The notes beneath the pieces were generated by a model. It was given only the letters and a program-made list of their open reading frames with translations. It was not told the DNA's origin and made no database searches. Below are positions 35,176-46,509 of a stretch of 64,000 nucleotides of DNA, one piece after another. Each line of letters begins with the position of its first letter. Positions within the stretch are counted from its first letter, which is position 1. The stretch is from assembly GCF_022682495.2 (NCBI RefSeq), contig NC_071388.1, positions 179,643,622-179,707,621 of the forward strand, read 5' to 3'. The position numbers and the translations under genes were made by a program. The stretch comes from Desmodus rotundus. Taxonomy: Eukaryota; Chordata; Mammalia; Chiroptera; Phyllostomidae.

Positions 35176-36502
35176 CTGCTTTCCAACAAAACACCGCTGT
35201 GAATTCAGAACAATTGGCTTGTCGGAGCAGACTTGCCTGATGCCACCATATGGCTCAAGCTCTTCCTAGTGAAAGACCTAGGGGCCTGGGAGAGTAAGTG
35301 TAATTATTTGTACACAATTCATATAGTCCCAAAATAATAATAACATTAATTAAATTAGAAACTATGGGACATATATATGTCGAATATTCTCTCAATTTGC
35401 TTTCTGGGTATAAGCAAATTATATGAAGAGACTGCCTTGAATTACATTGCCAAAGGGAAGAGCCCTTTTTGGAATTTAAACTAAGACTTGGTTAGGGGTG
35501 GGGGGTGTTGCCCACATTGTCTCTCTCTGGGTTTGGCAACAGCCCTCCACTCTGCTCTTCTCCAAGCACCAGGCTTTTCATGCCTTCTTGACTTCATTAA
35601 TTCTGTCTTTCTGTCTTGTACACCCGTGGCCAGTCACCTTTTCCAAAGAATCCGTTTTTTTCTTTTAGAAATCCATGTTTATTAGCTCCTTCCCCAGAAG
35701 GTGGTCCAACGTCGACCTTGTCCTACGTGAAGCTGCTCAGAGAGCTCCTGATTCGTTCAACTCGGTACAGCAGGGGAGGGGGTGGGGCAGAGGCGCGAGC
35801 TGTTTATTAGACAGAAACGTGAATGCACTAAGGTAAAGATTTACCCTACTACTGAATTAATAAAATTAGTAAGCATTAATATATTATACTTAATTGATAC
35901 AACAAATTACTGAATCATTTAAATTAGCAGAGTCTGCTATATCTTTCACATGCCTAATTCTAACAAGTGCGCCTGACATTTTGCCTTACTAAAGAGATCT
36001 GTCTCCAGGAAATAAAATTATGTGGGAAACTGAACTTATAAAGCACATGCTACTAATAATATCATCTGAACTGTATTACTAGATGTGACAGATCTGACAT
36101 TTGCTGACAGATACAAATTGACTTAATTAAGTATTAATAGTAATAAATTGAGGCAGGAGTTAAATATGTGGTCTAATGTGACTTTCCTATCAATAAAAAT
36201 CGGTGATCTTGCTGCACTCGAAGATAAATATCTATTGCTTAGGACAGTGTAGCAACTACTTCGTGATGAGGCTTACCTGTCATCTGAGAGCAGCAACTTC
36301 AAGCGTGTGTGATGGTCATTTACATAGTTCAGTGGTTTGTCCACACACTTAGCATTGGCCCAGTCACTTTAAGAATCCAGGAAACTTTCACAGGGTTTAC
36401 AGAGAAAGGGAGAAGGACTCTTTAATTCTGATGAAACAATACTGCACACCGAGGTGTGTGTCCGCATTCTATCGTGTAGCGCAGAGTATAAACGCTCTAG
36501 AC
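35176..36502. other. Unassigned non-coding DNA
   Basis: No gene or named repeat was recognised. A GC-richer patch lies at about 35480-35815. The rest is AT-rich. Short open frames have no motifs. Confidence 0.35.
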
Positions 36503-36753
36503 CAGGGGTCTTGCAGGCAAACTCGGCCTGCAGACACGATGACACACTGTGTCTGGCCCATAGTGTCTTACGTGCAAAAAGAATCTGGATTTCTAATTTC
36601 ATTTTGGAAAATTAAACAACAGTGGACATTCCCACACAGCAAGTGTTGGTCGGATCTGAGCAGACGCTGTCCCGTTTGGGCGCAATACGCGCACTCAGGT
36701 TTGCTGCGGTCTCTAGCCTGCGCCACCCATTTGCATGACCTGCCTGGCCCCTG
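36503..36753. mobile_element. hAT-like non-autonomous DNA transposon (tentative)
   Basis: A 251-bp segment begins 'caggggtcttgcaggcaaac' and ends 'ctggcccctg', so the termini are inverted CAGGGG(T/C)C repeats like those of hAT elements. Internal 'cctgcagacacgatg' and 'tgtctggcccatagtgtctt' are in the style of hAT elements rich in 'ggcc' words. The 8-bp flanks ('ctctagac' and 'gaggtatt') do not match, so either the ends are misplaced or the TSD has decayed. The 152-codon plus-strand frame (36431-36889) merely runs across it. Confidence 0.45.
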
Positions 36754-36850
36754 GAGGTATTTGAGGGTTTGTTTTGTTTTGTTTTTTTGTTTTGTTTTGT
36801 TGCCTGACCAAGATGTATCTTCAGATGCAGCTTCATTAAAATTTCTTTTT

Positions 36851-36987
36851 ATTAAAATGTATAGGCATTTTAACCTACATACTAATTAAAATGCCTTCTA
36901 CCTGAATTGAAATATTGTGCTATCAACACATTTAATAAAACAATTTATCCACAAAGAAGGTTTTATTTTCTAATTTTGGAAGCTCTG
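36851..36987 (+). repeat. Unclassified repeated sequence, copy 1
   Basis: This 137-bp segment has a second, clearly related copy at 37858-37993 in the same orientation, about 1,007 bp downstream. Shared blocks include 'ccttctacctgaattgaaa', 'tatcaacaca', 'ataaaacaat' and 'ttttggaagctctg'. Identity by eye is about 80 percent. I do not recognise the family. Confidence 0.85.
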
Positions 36988-37857
36988 TTTTAGACACTCC
37001 AAGCAACATCAGATATTAAAGCAGAAAGGAATGAAGGGTAATGGAGAAAAATTACTCCAACAATGCTTCATGAATAAGGGGATTTAATTTGGGGAATTAG
37101 AGGTGGATTTAAAGGGACTTGGGATAGTCAAAAGAGGGAAAGGAACGTTCTTAGGAAGGGAAAATAAGGTGAGTGAGGCATCAAGGCACCAGTGATGGCG
37201 AAAACCTGGAATTCGAAGATTTGGGTAGACAAATAAGATTAACATTCCACATGGAGAGATTAAAAAGTATTTGTGTTTAGTGGGTGATCATTTTAAAACT
37301 ATAATTCTTATCTAAGGGATAATGAATATTAAGACTCAGAAAAATAAAATTTTAGATATTTTGAGTTGTGAAAGACCTTAGTGATTAATCTCACCCTCTT
37401 ACTTTCTAACCTGTTGCTCAGGAAACTGAGGCCCAATAGATGCAAGTGATGGAATGAACCATCAAAAAATGGCTCTTTTTGAAAAATGCAAAAGCTTCTT
37501 CCATCCACTTGCAGGAGTTTGCGTAAATTAGTTCCCATGAAAGACCTGCTCTGATTCTCTGCAAGCTCACACATGCACTAGTCAGTCAGTCCAGAATTTT
37601 TGAGAACTAGTTCCTCTCGTGCTGCTTCCATTGAAAGACAACCAGAATCCATCTCTAGAGTGATAGTGGAGGACATGCTTATGAAACATCAAAGAGGTTG
37701 TCCTGTGACAAGATCATAGAGCCTTTCATAAGGCTCGAAACAAAAGTTTCAGAAGCCGATAGCCCTAAGCAAGTCTCCGGTGAAGCAGTGTGGGTCTGTA
37801 CAAGGTCTGGGTCAAGGACCTGCTCCATTTGTAGCCTGACTGGGAAGCATCCTCGTC
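36988..37857. other. Unassigned DNA between the two related copies
   Basis: No gene recognised. Around 37370-37450 there is a MIR/L2-like scrap ('gttgctcaggaaactgaggc ccaata'), too short to delimit. Confidence 0.4.
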
Positions 37858-37993
37858 ATTAAAATTTATGGGCATTTCGTCCACATATCAATTAAAACGC
37901 CTTCTACCTGAATTGAAACATCATAGTATCAACACATCTGATAAAACAATGTGTACACAAAGAAGATTGTGTTCTTTCATTTTGGAAGCTCTG
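37858..37993 (+). repeat. Unclassified repeated sequence, copy 2
   Basis: Second copy of the segment at 36851-36987, keeping the blocks 'ccttctacctgaattgaaa', 'tatcaacaca' and 'ttttggaagctctg' in the same order and spacing. Similarity may extend a little upstream ('gcctgac' precedes both copies). No inverted ends or poly-A tail mark it as a standard transposon. Confidence 0.85.
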
Positions 37994-39559
37994 ACTCTAA
38001 ATTTGAATGCCTTGATTGGATGTTGGCCAGTATTTTGTTTGTTCCTGCTTCCCCAATGCCCTCGGTACCTGGCACACAGTAGGTACTAAATTAATAGATT
38101 TTAATTGCAGTTGATGGATTACTGAACTTTTAAATAAAGGTTTACTTTCATATCTAGAACACTGATCCTGCCAATAATTTTCTTCCACATCAGAGAGGAA
38201 TGATATACATGTTGAAAAAAAAATCTAAGCATTTTGCAAAACAAACGCATCCCACTATCATCCTCTTGAGATTTGTCCCACAGCAGAGAGACTTTCAAGT
38301 TGAGGAGAATGAAGTAAAAGAAGTCAATTAGCCTTTAAAAAAATATGACCAACTAACGCAGTGCATCAGAGAATCTTAATAATGGTCATCAATCACTTAC
38401 AATAAATTCAAACAACATTTACTTTCAGCAGGTAACTTTGTGCCAAGAATGTATCCCGCATTCTCTTTTATTTATGATAAAACAAAAATGACATTACACT
38501 TTGTCATGAAAGAATGCTTTAAGTGATGCTTTAAAAAATATAGACCCTGTTCTTGAAAGAACTCCTTCCTGATTTACGATTAGAGATGCCACTGTGCACA
38601 GGCAGTAGTAGTTGATATAAAAAGGGATGCGGTCAGCCACCATTTGAGCTAGGATTGATGCATTTCCCTTTAGCCTAGAAGCCTTAATATCTTACCCATT
38701 CCCAGTTTTTCCTAAGCAAACACCAATTTTTTCACCTTTTAAGATATTAGTACCAATGTACAAATGAAATAAAATTCAGTTGTCTCAAGATCTATGATCT
38801 TAACATACTTTAATTATATGTGCTATACTAGGAGACTACGGTTCTGTAGTGACTTTTAAGGAATTGTGCTTTCTGTCTGGCATTATTGTCCAGCATTTAA
38901 AGTTACATACATTTAGGCTGACCGCATTTTGACTTTATAGGCTAGGCGGGCCTTGCACTGCTCATGCCCTAGCAACTTGATTTCCATTAGAGTATACTCC
39001 GTGTGTGTACTCCTTTACCCTGTGAATATATGTGTGCTCACACACATTTATAACTTTTAAAGTGATTTCTTTGGAGATAATCATTGTTTGTTTGTTTTTG
39101 AAATAGAAAACATTGCTATAAAATGCACAAGACCAAAAGGAGTAAAAAAAGAGGAAGTGGATCCCTATATAATTTCAGGATGCTTCTGGATTTATACTAA
39201 TTCAGACTACAAAGAGTACAAATGTTTCCCAAATGGTTAGTGTTCCTCAACTTCTAATGCAATTGATAGACAGACCCTGCCCTGGCAAATGCTGATTTCA
39301 TCTGTCACAAGCTAGATGAAGACCGGGAGAAAACAATACAAATACTTAGTGGTTTTCAGCCTGCACCTTATATAAGACCAGATATTGGTTTGGAAGTTTT
39401 GGTTTTCAATTTAAATCAATTTAGGTGAGTCAGGTCACATTATTTTGTGTACCCATTACCCTCCAGTTAGTCATAGTGCAGGCACGCTCCACCCTCTGGG
39501 AATGACCGGTCCTCCATCCCGGTGCTTTGAGAGTAAAGATCCTGTTTTAATCTGATGCT
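37994..39559. other. Unassigned AT-rich non-coding DNA
   Basis: No gene recognised. A short phrase near 38050-38095 ('ggtacctggcacacagtagg tactaaatta') resembles the 3' end of a sense L2 or MIR. The rest is unplaced. Confidence 0.35.
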
Positions 39560-39760
39560 TTGATTAATACTTGACATGCAGCTGGCAGAATTATATTTCT
39601 TTTATTAGCTGTTTGACCTTGGACAACTCAGTAATCAGTCTAGAAAGAGTTTTTCTTATCTGTAAAATAAGAGAATTGAACTAGAGAGCTAATGGCAAAC
39701 TGTTCTTTTGGAAAATGGGAGAAGAAAAGAAGAGAGGTATTAAGAAGTAGATATGACTCT
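39560..39760 (+). mobile_element. MIR-like SINE fragment, sense
   Basis: Phrases in sense MIR order: 'tagctgtttgaccttggaca actcagtaatcag', 'tttcttatctgtaaaataag agaattgaac'. The head is missing. Confidence 0.65.
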
Positions 39761-40149
39761 GGTTTTCTGTTCTCACTGTGGAAGACCTATATTCATTTTG
39801 CAAATTAAGTTTTTAGATAATGAAAGAATCCCAAAATTAATACAAATCTGGAAATCTCTGGGCTAGGTGATCAGCAAGCCTCTTTTTAGTATTAACTTAA
39901 TTTTGTTATTATTTTAGAGCATCTTTCTAATCTGTAGATTCCACAAGCAGTACGGAAAAATAAAAGCATTTTGATGGTGAGATTGTATCAGGTTTTAATT
40001 AATTTTTCTGTATTTTCTACAGCATGCATACACTGTAATCATTATTTTAAAATGAATGTTTTTAATAAAAAGACCTAAAACAAATATATACAATGTAACA
40101 GTTAAGAAAAATGAATGGGTTTTAAAGAAACTTTTTATTGAACTATGTA
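39761..40149. other. Unassigned AT-rich DNA
   Basis: No gene or named repeat. It ends at the target site of the transposon at 40150. Confidence 0.35.
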
Positions 40150-40352
40150 GGGTCCAGCGCAAATAACACCCTGCTTTTATGATAAAATATTTTATTACAA
40201 AATCATATGCATGTAATTCTGTAACATAACAATATCACACTCCAGCACACCATATGATATTTCAGGTGACATGTTCAAATTGCTGTCCATCTCGTGCGAG
40301 ACACTCACGCACCTCCAACCACACTCAAGCAGGCGTTACTTCTGCCAGACCC
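40150..40352 (-). mobile_element. 203-bp DNA transposon relic with TIRs and a transposase-tail-like frame
   Basis: The ends are an inverted repeat of about 29 bp. The left end is 'gggtccagcgcaaataacac', and the complement of the right end is 'gggtctggcagaagtaacgc'; both continue to 'tgctt'. The flanks share 'tatgta' (40144-40149 and 40353-40358), which could be a 6-bp duplication or a TA duplication in AT-rich DNA. On the minus strand from the right end, one frame reads 'VRECLARDGQQFEHVT' then stop, about 40265-40312. This is the form of the C-terminal tail of IS630/Tc1/mariner-group transposases. An AT-rich 3' region with 'aataaa' follows. I read it as a deletion derivative of a larger transposon. 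Confidence 0.62.
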
Positions 40353-40879
40353 TATGTATATGCATCATATATATTAAATATATATGTTTATGGGAGAAAG
40401 GCAGAGACAGAAAAGTATACAATTATGGGTTGATTTTTTTCCAATCACAGCATTTTAAACACATTTTATACGTATTAAGAACATGAATTGTGATATTTCA
40501 TGTAACTAAAATCACACACAATTTATATTTGTTTCAAGTGCTTTCATTCTTAAGAATTATTTCAGCAGATAGAGTTTATACTTGTCAAGTCTATACATTA
40601 ACGCTGAGATTTTGACACCAGTTTATTTTTAGTGGTTGGTCCTTAGAAAACTGAATAAAAGAAAAATTACCATTGATATTAATTAGAAAATGAGAAATAT
40701 TACAGTTTGGTTTTTTTTAAACCCTCTGTAACTTAAAGCCAAGAAAATTCTTTCCACAGTCCAATCTTCTAACTGTTTAAAAAACAATATATAACATACT
40801 CTTAATAACATACTCAAATGCAACTGAATATTTTAAAAATTGCCTCTAATAAGTCATTTTCTCAAATCATTCTGGCTTT
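40353..40879. other. Unassigned AT-rich DNA
   Basis: No gene or named repeat. It separates the 203-bp transposon from the reverse transcriptase relic. Confidence 0.35.
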
Positions 40880-41390
40880 TAAAGTAATCACTATTCAAGC
40901 TCCGATGAGCAGTAGAGCCAAAAACCATTGTTTTAGTTTTTGCTGCTTTTAAAACCAGTTTGTTTTCCTGGAACCAGTCTGCCAAAGTCTTTTTGCAGTT
41001 CAGTAGTTAAGTGAGAAACAGATTTGCCATTAAAATGCACAGTCGTGCCATCTGCATAAAGATGTATAGAGCAGTAATGACATATCCATGTTAAATCATT
41101 AATAAAAAGAGAAAAGAGGAGCGGGCCCATGACTGACACTGTAGCTTAATAACTGGAAGGAGAAAGGGGAAGAGACAGCCCTGTGAACAGTAACAGATTG
41201 ATGTCTGTCGGAGCCATTTCTTATCTTTTGACAGCGTTTGGGCCCCAGCCCATGCTCTCTACCTTCTGTAGGCAGAGCCTGTGGTTCACTAGGCCAAAGC
41301 AGTTTGAGAAATTAATAAAAAAAACACAGCACTTAATTCAGAATTCCTCTTCAAGACATGCATTCATTAATATTAGTTTGTCACGGAGTG
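40880..41390 (-). pseudogene. Decayed reverse transcriptase of a non-L1 LINE (CR1/Jockey-like?)
   Basis: Read on the minus strand and allowing frame changes, the region gives reverse transcriptase blocks in the correct order. First is a 'CCVFFINFSNCFGLVNHR' block (the first-aspartate 'LSKAFDTVNH'-type region, with its Asp lost). Next is 'LQKVESMGWGPNAVK', then a stop, then 'VTVHRAVSSPF'. After that come 'VMGPLLFSLFINDL' and the catalytic-box equivalent 'IHLYADGTTVHFNGKSV' (YADD changed to YADG). After another 1-base shift comes 'DWFQENKLVLKAAKTKTMVF'. The largest single frame is 40933-41139. The 'GPLLFSLFINDL' style differs from L1 and from mammalian L2, and suggests a CR1/L3/Jockey-group LINE. 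It cannot encode a working enzyme. Confidence 0.8.
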
Positions 41391-42129
41391 ACATATGAAG
41401 CATTGGCAAACTCTTTAAAGGCTTCTCATATGTGGAACTCACGTTTCCCTCTTCAGCATCTTCGAGCCTTCTAAATACTTAGGATCAGAATTAACCACTG
41501 ATACAGGCTCTGCTGCATGATTTCTAATTTTATTTATGTGGGGGAGATAGACTTTCTGAGGATGCTAAAGTGAGTCATGAATTAAATAATTGGTACCGAA
41601 TATAAATTTCAAATTTAGGAAAACTCTTTGTGAAGAAAAGATGGAATAAATAAATAAATTCTACTGGGGCAAAGTTATATCTTTGATCCTCACTTTTTTG
41701 GTGCCAAAGTCAGTGATAATATTTACTTCAATATGAAGTGTGATGTTACAAAAGAAATTGTCAATATGGGCCCCCTGGCCCTTAGGAACTAAGAATTTAA
41801 AAGGAACTCTTAACCCATAAGAAACATATATAACCCAGGCATGAAAAATATATAAAGGAGTTCATAATTAATGTTGGCTGGTTACAATATATGTAAATCT
41901 ATAGGAGTCCTGAATTGATGAGAGTAAACAGATTCAAGTGGAATTAGTCTAGGAAGGTTTTTAAAAAGACATAAATTTGGGAAAATGCCAAAGTCCTTTT
42001 TTGATAGTCTAAACCCACCTTATACTATGGATATCAGTCACAGGTTGTGTAGTTCAACATTCTGTGAGACGTGAAGCTGGATCAAATGTCCTTTGCCCTA
42101 TAACTGCAAACACTTGTCTGTGATAGAAA
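41391..42129. other. Unassigned AT-rich DNA upstream of the RT relic
   Basis: If the LINE relic extended further 5' on its own strand it would lie here, but I could not read further domain blocks. No gene recognised. Confidence 0.35.
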
Positions 42130-42310
42130 TATACATGCACTACAGGGACGACCACAGCTTTGTGGGTCAAGGGACTAAGTGCTAGTCTCCCGTGTACATT
42201 AGCTAGTCGAGTAATAACAAGCAAGTCAGCCTCCCCAGACTAAGTTCCCTCCTGTAAATTGAGATCCCTTTTAGTCCTTCAGTTCTAGAATCCTGTTATG
42301 TTAATGGCCA
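42130..42310 (+). mobile_element. MIR-like SINE fragment, sense
   Basis: Sense MIR-type order with strong divergence: 'caagggactaagtgctagtc', 'taacaagcaagtcagcctcc ccagactaagttccctcctg taaattgagatcc'. Confidence 0.55.
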
Positions 42311-42689
42311 TCTTATAGTTGTGAGTTGTGTGTGTGTTAAAACCTTTCCCTCGTGATCCTAAGAGCTTTAGAAATGCCTGTTAGTGGGCTCCATGAATGT
42401 GCAAAGCACAAGTATCAATCAAAAGAAATAACCAGGCTTTCCTTCCCTACTATTTGCTCTGAGAGAGCCCAGTTATGTGCCAGAGCTGTGCTTGGCATGG
42501 AAACACAGAGAGGAGCAAATCAATACCAGTGGCTGCATTATGGAGCTTTCAGTTTAGTGAGAGACTATAAATAACTGAGGGAAGAAATAAATGTATAATT
42601 GCTAATTATATTAACTGATTTGAGAAAAGGTACAATGTACTATGAGTTGTTTACCATGATCTAGGGTCTCAGGGAAGCCGTTAGTGAGA
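42311..42689. other. Unassigned non-coding DNA
   Basis: No gene recognised. The phrase 'tggcatggaaacacagagag gagcaaatcaata' near 42492 is reminiscent of an L2 3' region, but it is isolated. Confidence 0.35.
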
Positions 42690-43745
42690 ATAAATTTTTT
42701 TAACTGAGGTATAATTAAAATATAACAGTATATAAGTTTCAGGCATACATCATAATAATTTGATATTTGTGTATATTGTGAAATGATCCCTATAATAAAT
42801 CTAGGTAACATCCATCACCACACATAGTTATAATTTTTTCCTTGTGGTGAAAACTTTTAGGATTTACTTTTCATAGCAGCTTTCAAATATGCAATACGGC
42901 ATGAGTAACCATAGCCACCGTGCTTAACAGTACATCCTCCTGCCTTATTTACTATATACCTAAAAGTTTGAACCGTTTGACCCCCGCTCTATTCATTTCT
43001 CCCGCACCCTGTTCTGTGACACTAGCAACCACCATGTTTGCTGTATCTATGAGCTTGGTTTTGTTGTTTTTGGTTCGTTGCTTTTTTTTTTTTTTTTAGA
43101 TTCCACATGTAGGTGATATCATAGCATTCGTCTTTCTCTATCTGACTTATTTCACTTAGCATGTCAAGTTCTAATCGTGGTGTCACAAATGACTTCATTT
43201 TTTAAGGCTGAGTAATATTCCAGTAGAATAATATTTTGATAGAATGTATAAAAATATATACAACATATTTTATTTATCTTTTATGCATCTATCAGTTGAC
43301 ACTTAGGGAATTTCCATATCTTGGCTATTATAAAAATGCTCAACAAACATGGATATGATTATATCTTATGAGTCAGTGTTCTCTTTTTCTTTGGGTAAAT
43401 ACTCAAAAGTAGAATTGCTGGATTGTATGGGAATTCTGATTTAAATTTTTGAGGAACCTCCATACTGTTTTCCATCATGGCCGCACCATTTTCCATTCCC
43501 ACCAACAGAGCACAAACGGTCCCTTTTCTACACATCCTTTCCCACACTTGTTATTATTTGTCTTTTTGATAGCGGCCATTCTAACTGTTGTGCGGTGATA
43601 TCTCTCTATGGTTTTGATTTGCATTTCTTTGATGACTAGTGATGTTAAGAAACTTTTCATGCCCCTGTTGGCCATCCTTGTGTCATCTTTGGGAAAATGT
43701 CTACTCAGGTCTTCTATCCATTTTTTAATTTATTATTAATTTTTT
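42690..43745 (-). mobile_element. L1 3' region, 5'-truncated, antisense
   Basis: About 1.05 kb of antisense L1. It starts in the 3'UTR with 'taactgaggtataattaaaa tataacagt', followed by 'cattcgtctttctctatctg acttatttcacttagcatg', 'gctgagtaatattccag', 'gtagaattgctggattgtat', 'cattcccaccaacagagcac' and 'gcatttctttgatgactagt gatg'. It ends near 'cttctatccattttttaatt'. The minus-strand frames at 43359-43547 and 43475-43675 are ORF2 C-terminal scraps in different frames. Confidence 0.92.
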
Positions 43746-43849
43746 TGCTATGGAGTTGTATGTATGATTCCTTTGAACTGAGATGTATACTACAGTGTAT
43801 GTAGAATGCATAGTGTACATTTGTATATAGAATATAAGTAAGAGTTAAT

Positions 43850-44035
43850 TGGGTGTTGGGATGTAGGGTGGAAAAAGAGTGCCCAAGAAAGCAAGGCAAA
43901 GAGAACAGTAAGTGCTAAGCCCCATACGCACTGGAGAAATGGAAAGAAGGCTCGTGTTACTCCCCAAGGAATAGCAGACGTTGGAGCGTTAGGTAAGAGC
44001 CACATCATGCAGGGGCTTACCAGCTAGACTATAAA
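43850..44035 (-). mobile_element. L2 LINE fragment, antisense
   Basis: Antisense L2 order: 'aaagcaaggcaaagagaaca gtaagtgctaagcc', 'gaaatggaaagaaggctcgt', 'taagagccacatcatgcagg ggctt'. Confidence 0.55.
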
Positions 44036-44477
44036 TGCCATTTTGATTAGTAGCTAAGAACGTGTTCTAAGAAAAATTCCTAGGGATTTATAGAACACCA
44101 TTCCACCTCTGTGATGGCAATGGTGTGCATTACCTTGGATGTTGTGTTGGATTCATTTCATACCAAGTAGCCTCTCTAATAAAGGAGCTGATTGCTTGCC
44201 AGCATGTAGAACAATCAGAGAATTTTCTGATTACTATGAATGCTGTAAACCTAATAGTAAAACATAGGAGTCTGAGGCTCAATAATGCTTACTTAGTTGG
44301 CTTTTCCAGGAAAAAAAAGTATACAAATCAACAAAATTTGCTCATCAGAATGTTTCTAAATTATTGAATGTCCTCTCCCTATTATTTTCTTTGATAGAGG
44401 ATGCAGACCCCAAACACATTCCCGGACCTGCCTGCAGGTTCTGCATTCTGCAACACACTAGATCCCGCTGGTTGCAA
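44036..44477. other. Unassigned non-coding DNA
   Basis: No gene recognised. Leads into the MER5-like element. Confidence 0.35.
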
Positions 44478-44622
44478 TGGGGTCTGCAGGCCAGCGGCGT
44501 CCAGAGAGCACGTGAGAGACGCAGAGTCTCAGGTCCCAGCCAGACCCACCGAGTCTGCATTATTTCAAGACTTTCAAGGTGATTTCAGTGCGTGTTAATG
44601 TTTGAGAAGTGCTGCTTTAGGT
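44478..44622 (-). mobile_element. MER5A-like hAT MITE, antisense
   Basis: The + strand follows the reverse complement of MER5A: 'ggggtctgcaggccagcggc', 'gacgcagagtctcaggtccc agccagacccaccgagtctg cattattt', 'aaggtgatttcagtgcgtgt taatgtttgagaagtgctgc'. It is relatively CpG-rich. The open frames 44364-44598 cross it and are shadows. Confidence 0.72.
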
Positions 44623-45889
44623 CCCGGGCAAATAAATTCAAAATAATGTATAAATTTTAGCATTGAGAGTAAATTTAAAATTAGCTTTCTTGTTGCTAAT
44701 TATCATTTTAATGTAAAATGTCCTTAACACTTTTATAATTCAAGTTTAATTATTGTTATGGAAAATGTTTCACTAGGAGACAATTACTCTAGGCGTGGTG
44801 CCAACAGTTTCAAGGTTTAAAATTTACTCAAAACACAGCAAAATATTTTGAGTGTAAACATATTTCCTTGTAGGGCAGAAATAGCCATGCTAAATATCAA
44901 TGATCAATTAATGAAATTCCCTGCGAGAACTGTTCACAATGGTTAAAGGCAAAGCAACAATTCAATGGTATGTTCTTTGTACGAAAATCATTGTTAAGTA
45001 ATTGTTTAGCCCTTAAGACCTTTACAGTCAAAATCTAGAACTATTTACGGGATTCATGTTTGAAATTTCCAAGAGTATTTGGAGCTCAAGTTTACATAAT
45101 AAAAACACATTCTTAACAATCTATTTAACTAAATTTGGAGCTCCAAGCTCTCAATGGGTGTATGAATTGTGGGAGCCTTGCCAGATGTTTTGGAGTGTGG
45201 AATTCAAAATGCATTAGCAGCATGGCATGTCATGAAGTTTGATGCAAAACATTTCCTCTCTCTCTCCAAAAAGCATTGTTTAGTTTCTATTGTAAGGCAT
45301 GAACTATGGTGACAGTTCATAGCTCTAGGGAAACATCTAAAATCCATAAGTAGTGTCTACCCAGACAGTGGAAATATGAGGCAATTATCTACACAGTCAA
45401 TGTCACATAAAAGCCTGCACACTCAGCCGTGTACCAAGTCCAAAAGGCGCGTTCACCTGGTAGGTTTATTTCGCTATTTTATGCCTAACATTCTGTAGGA
45501 GATCTCTTGTCCCTGTTCTATTCCCACCCCTTTCACCCTCAGCAGGCGACCTTTATTCTTTAGAAAGAAAATACAAAGAATTAGAAAAAATATTCTTAAA
45601 AGGCCCATAATTTCACCAATAGAGTGGTCAGAATCTCTATGTCTCTGGGCTATTACTGTACCTCGATACCTTCTTTTTCTTACCCATTTCCTCTGAATCT
45701 TTCCCCTCCCTTTTCAAATCTGTCTCAGTATTTAATTACATCAAACTTGATACAAGGAGTGGGCTTGCACTGAATGTGTAAGGTGAAGGCTTTACTCTCA
45801 AACATATAAAAACAAATTGAACGCACCCAATTACCTCCTCTCAACACAGTTTTCCCTTATGTCATTTGTCTTTGTCGCTCCTTCTTCTC
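44623..45889. other. Unassigned non-coding DNA
   Basis: No gene or named repeat was recognised. The right third (from about 45480) becomes pyrimidine-rich and may already be L2. Confidence 0.35.
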
Positions 45890-46330
45890 TTACAATCAGG
45901 TTTCTCGAAAGTGATATTAACACTCTTCAATCCCCATTGGCTCCTGAACCCCGGGCACCCTACCCAATTGCAATGGTTGGTGGCAACATCACCAATTACC
46001 ATCTTCCTGCAGGTTTAAAAGTTAGTTGTTCATTCCTCATTGCACTGAACCTCTCTTCCACATAGCATAGCCTTTTACCTCCTTCTCGAAATTCTCCAAA
46101 TTCTCTGCTTCCTCCTTCCTTGGACTCCCAGGTACCCTCTTCCCAATGCTTCCTCCTAAGTCCTTTAAGTTTCCATTCCAGCCACATCTCCAGAATTGGA
46201 CTTCTCCCTCTATTTTCCTTCCCACCCACTAACTCAGAGTCTGATTTGTTTTTTCTAACCTCCTATTGCTTTTCTTGGCACTGGCTTATTCCCCTACTGA
46301 TCTATTGACCATTTTCACAAACTGAGAAGT
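45890..46330 (+). mobile_element. L2 LINE ORF2-region fragment, sense
   Basis: Pyrimidine-rich sequence in sense L2 order: 'tcaggtttctcgaaagtgat attaacactctt', 'gcagg tttaaaagt', 'tctgcttcctccttccttgg actcccaggtaccctcttcc', 'ttgcttttcttggcactggc'. The four open frames across it (both strands, 62-82 codons) are shadows. Divergence is high. Confidence 0.45.
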
Positions 46331-46509
46331 ATAGTCCTTTAAAATAAAAAACAAAAGAGATTCCCCTTCTGAAAGTCTCCTGAGGCTCCATTACTTGTGA
46401 ACAAAACTGCCTCCTTTATTTGAATTATCACAAATGGTGATTCCAATATCAAAATGCTTTGGTCGGTATAAGTCATGCCTAAGTAGAAAAGTTGTGAAAA
46501 TAAAAATCT

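Noticed and set aside
36431..36889. 152-codon plus-strand open frame
   Set aside because: It crosses a hAT-like element and ends in the duplicated unclassified sequence. It has no domain, no homology that I recognise and no exon structure.
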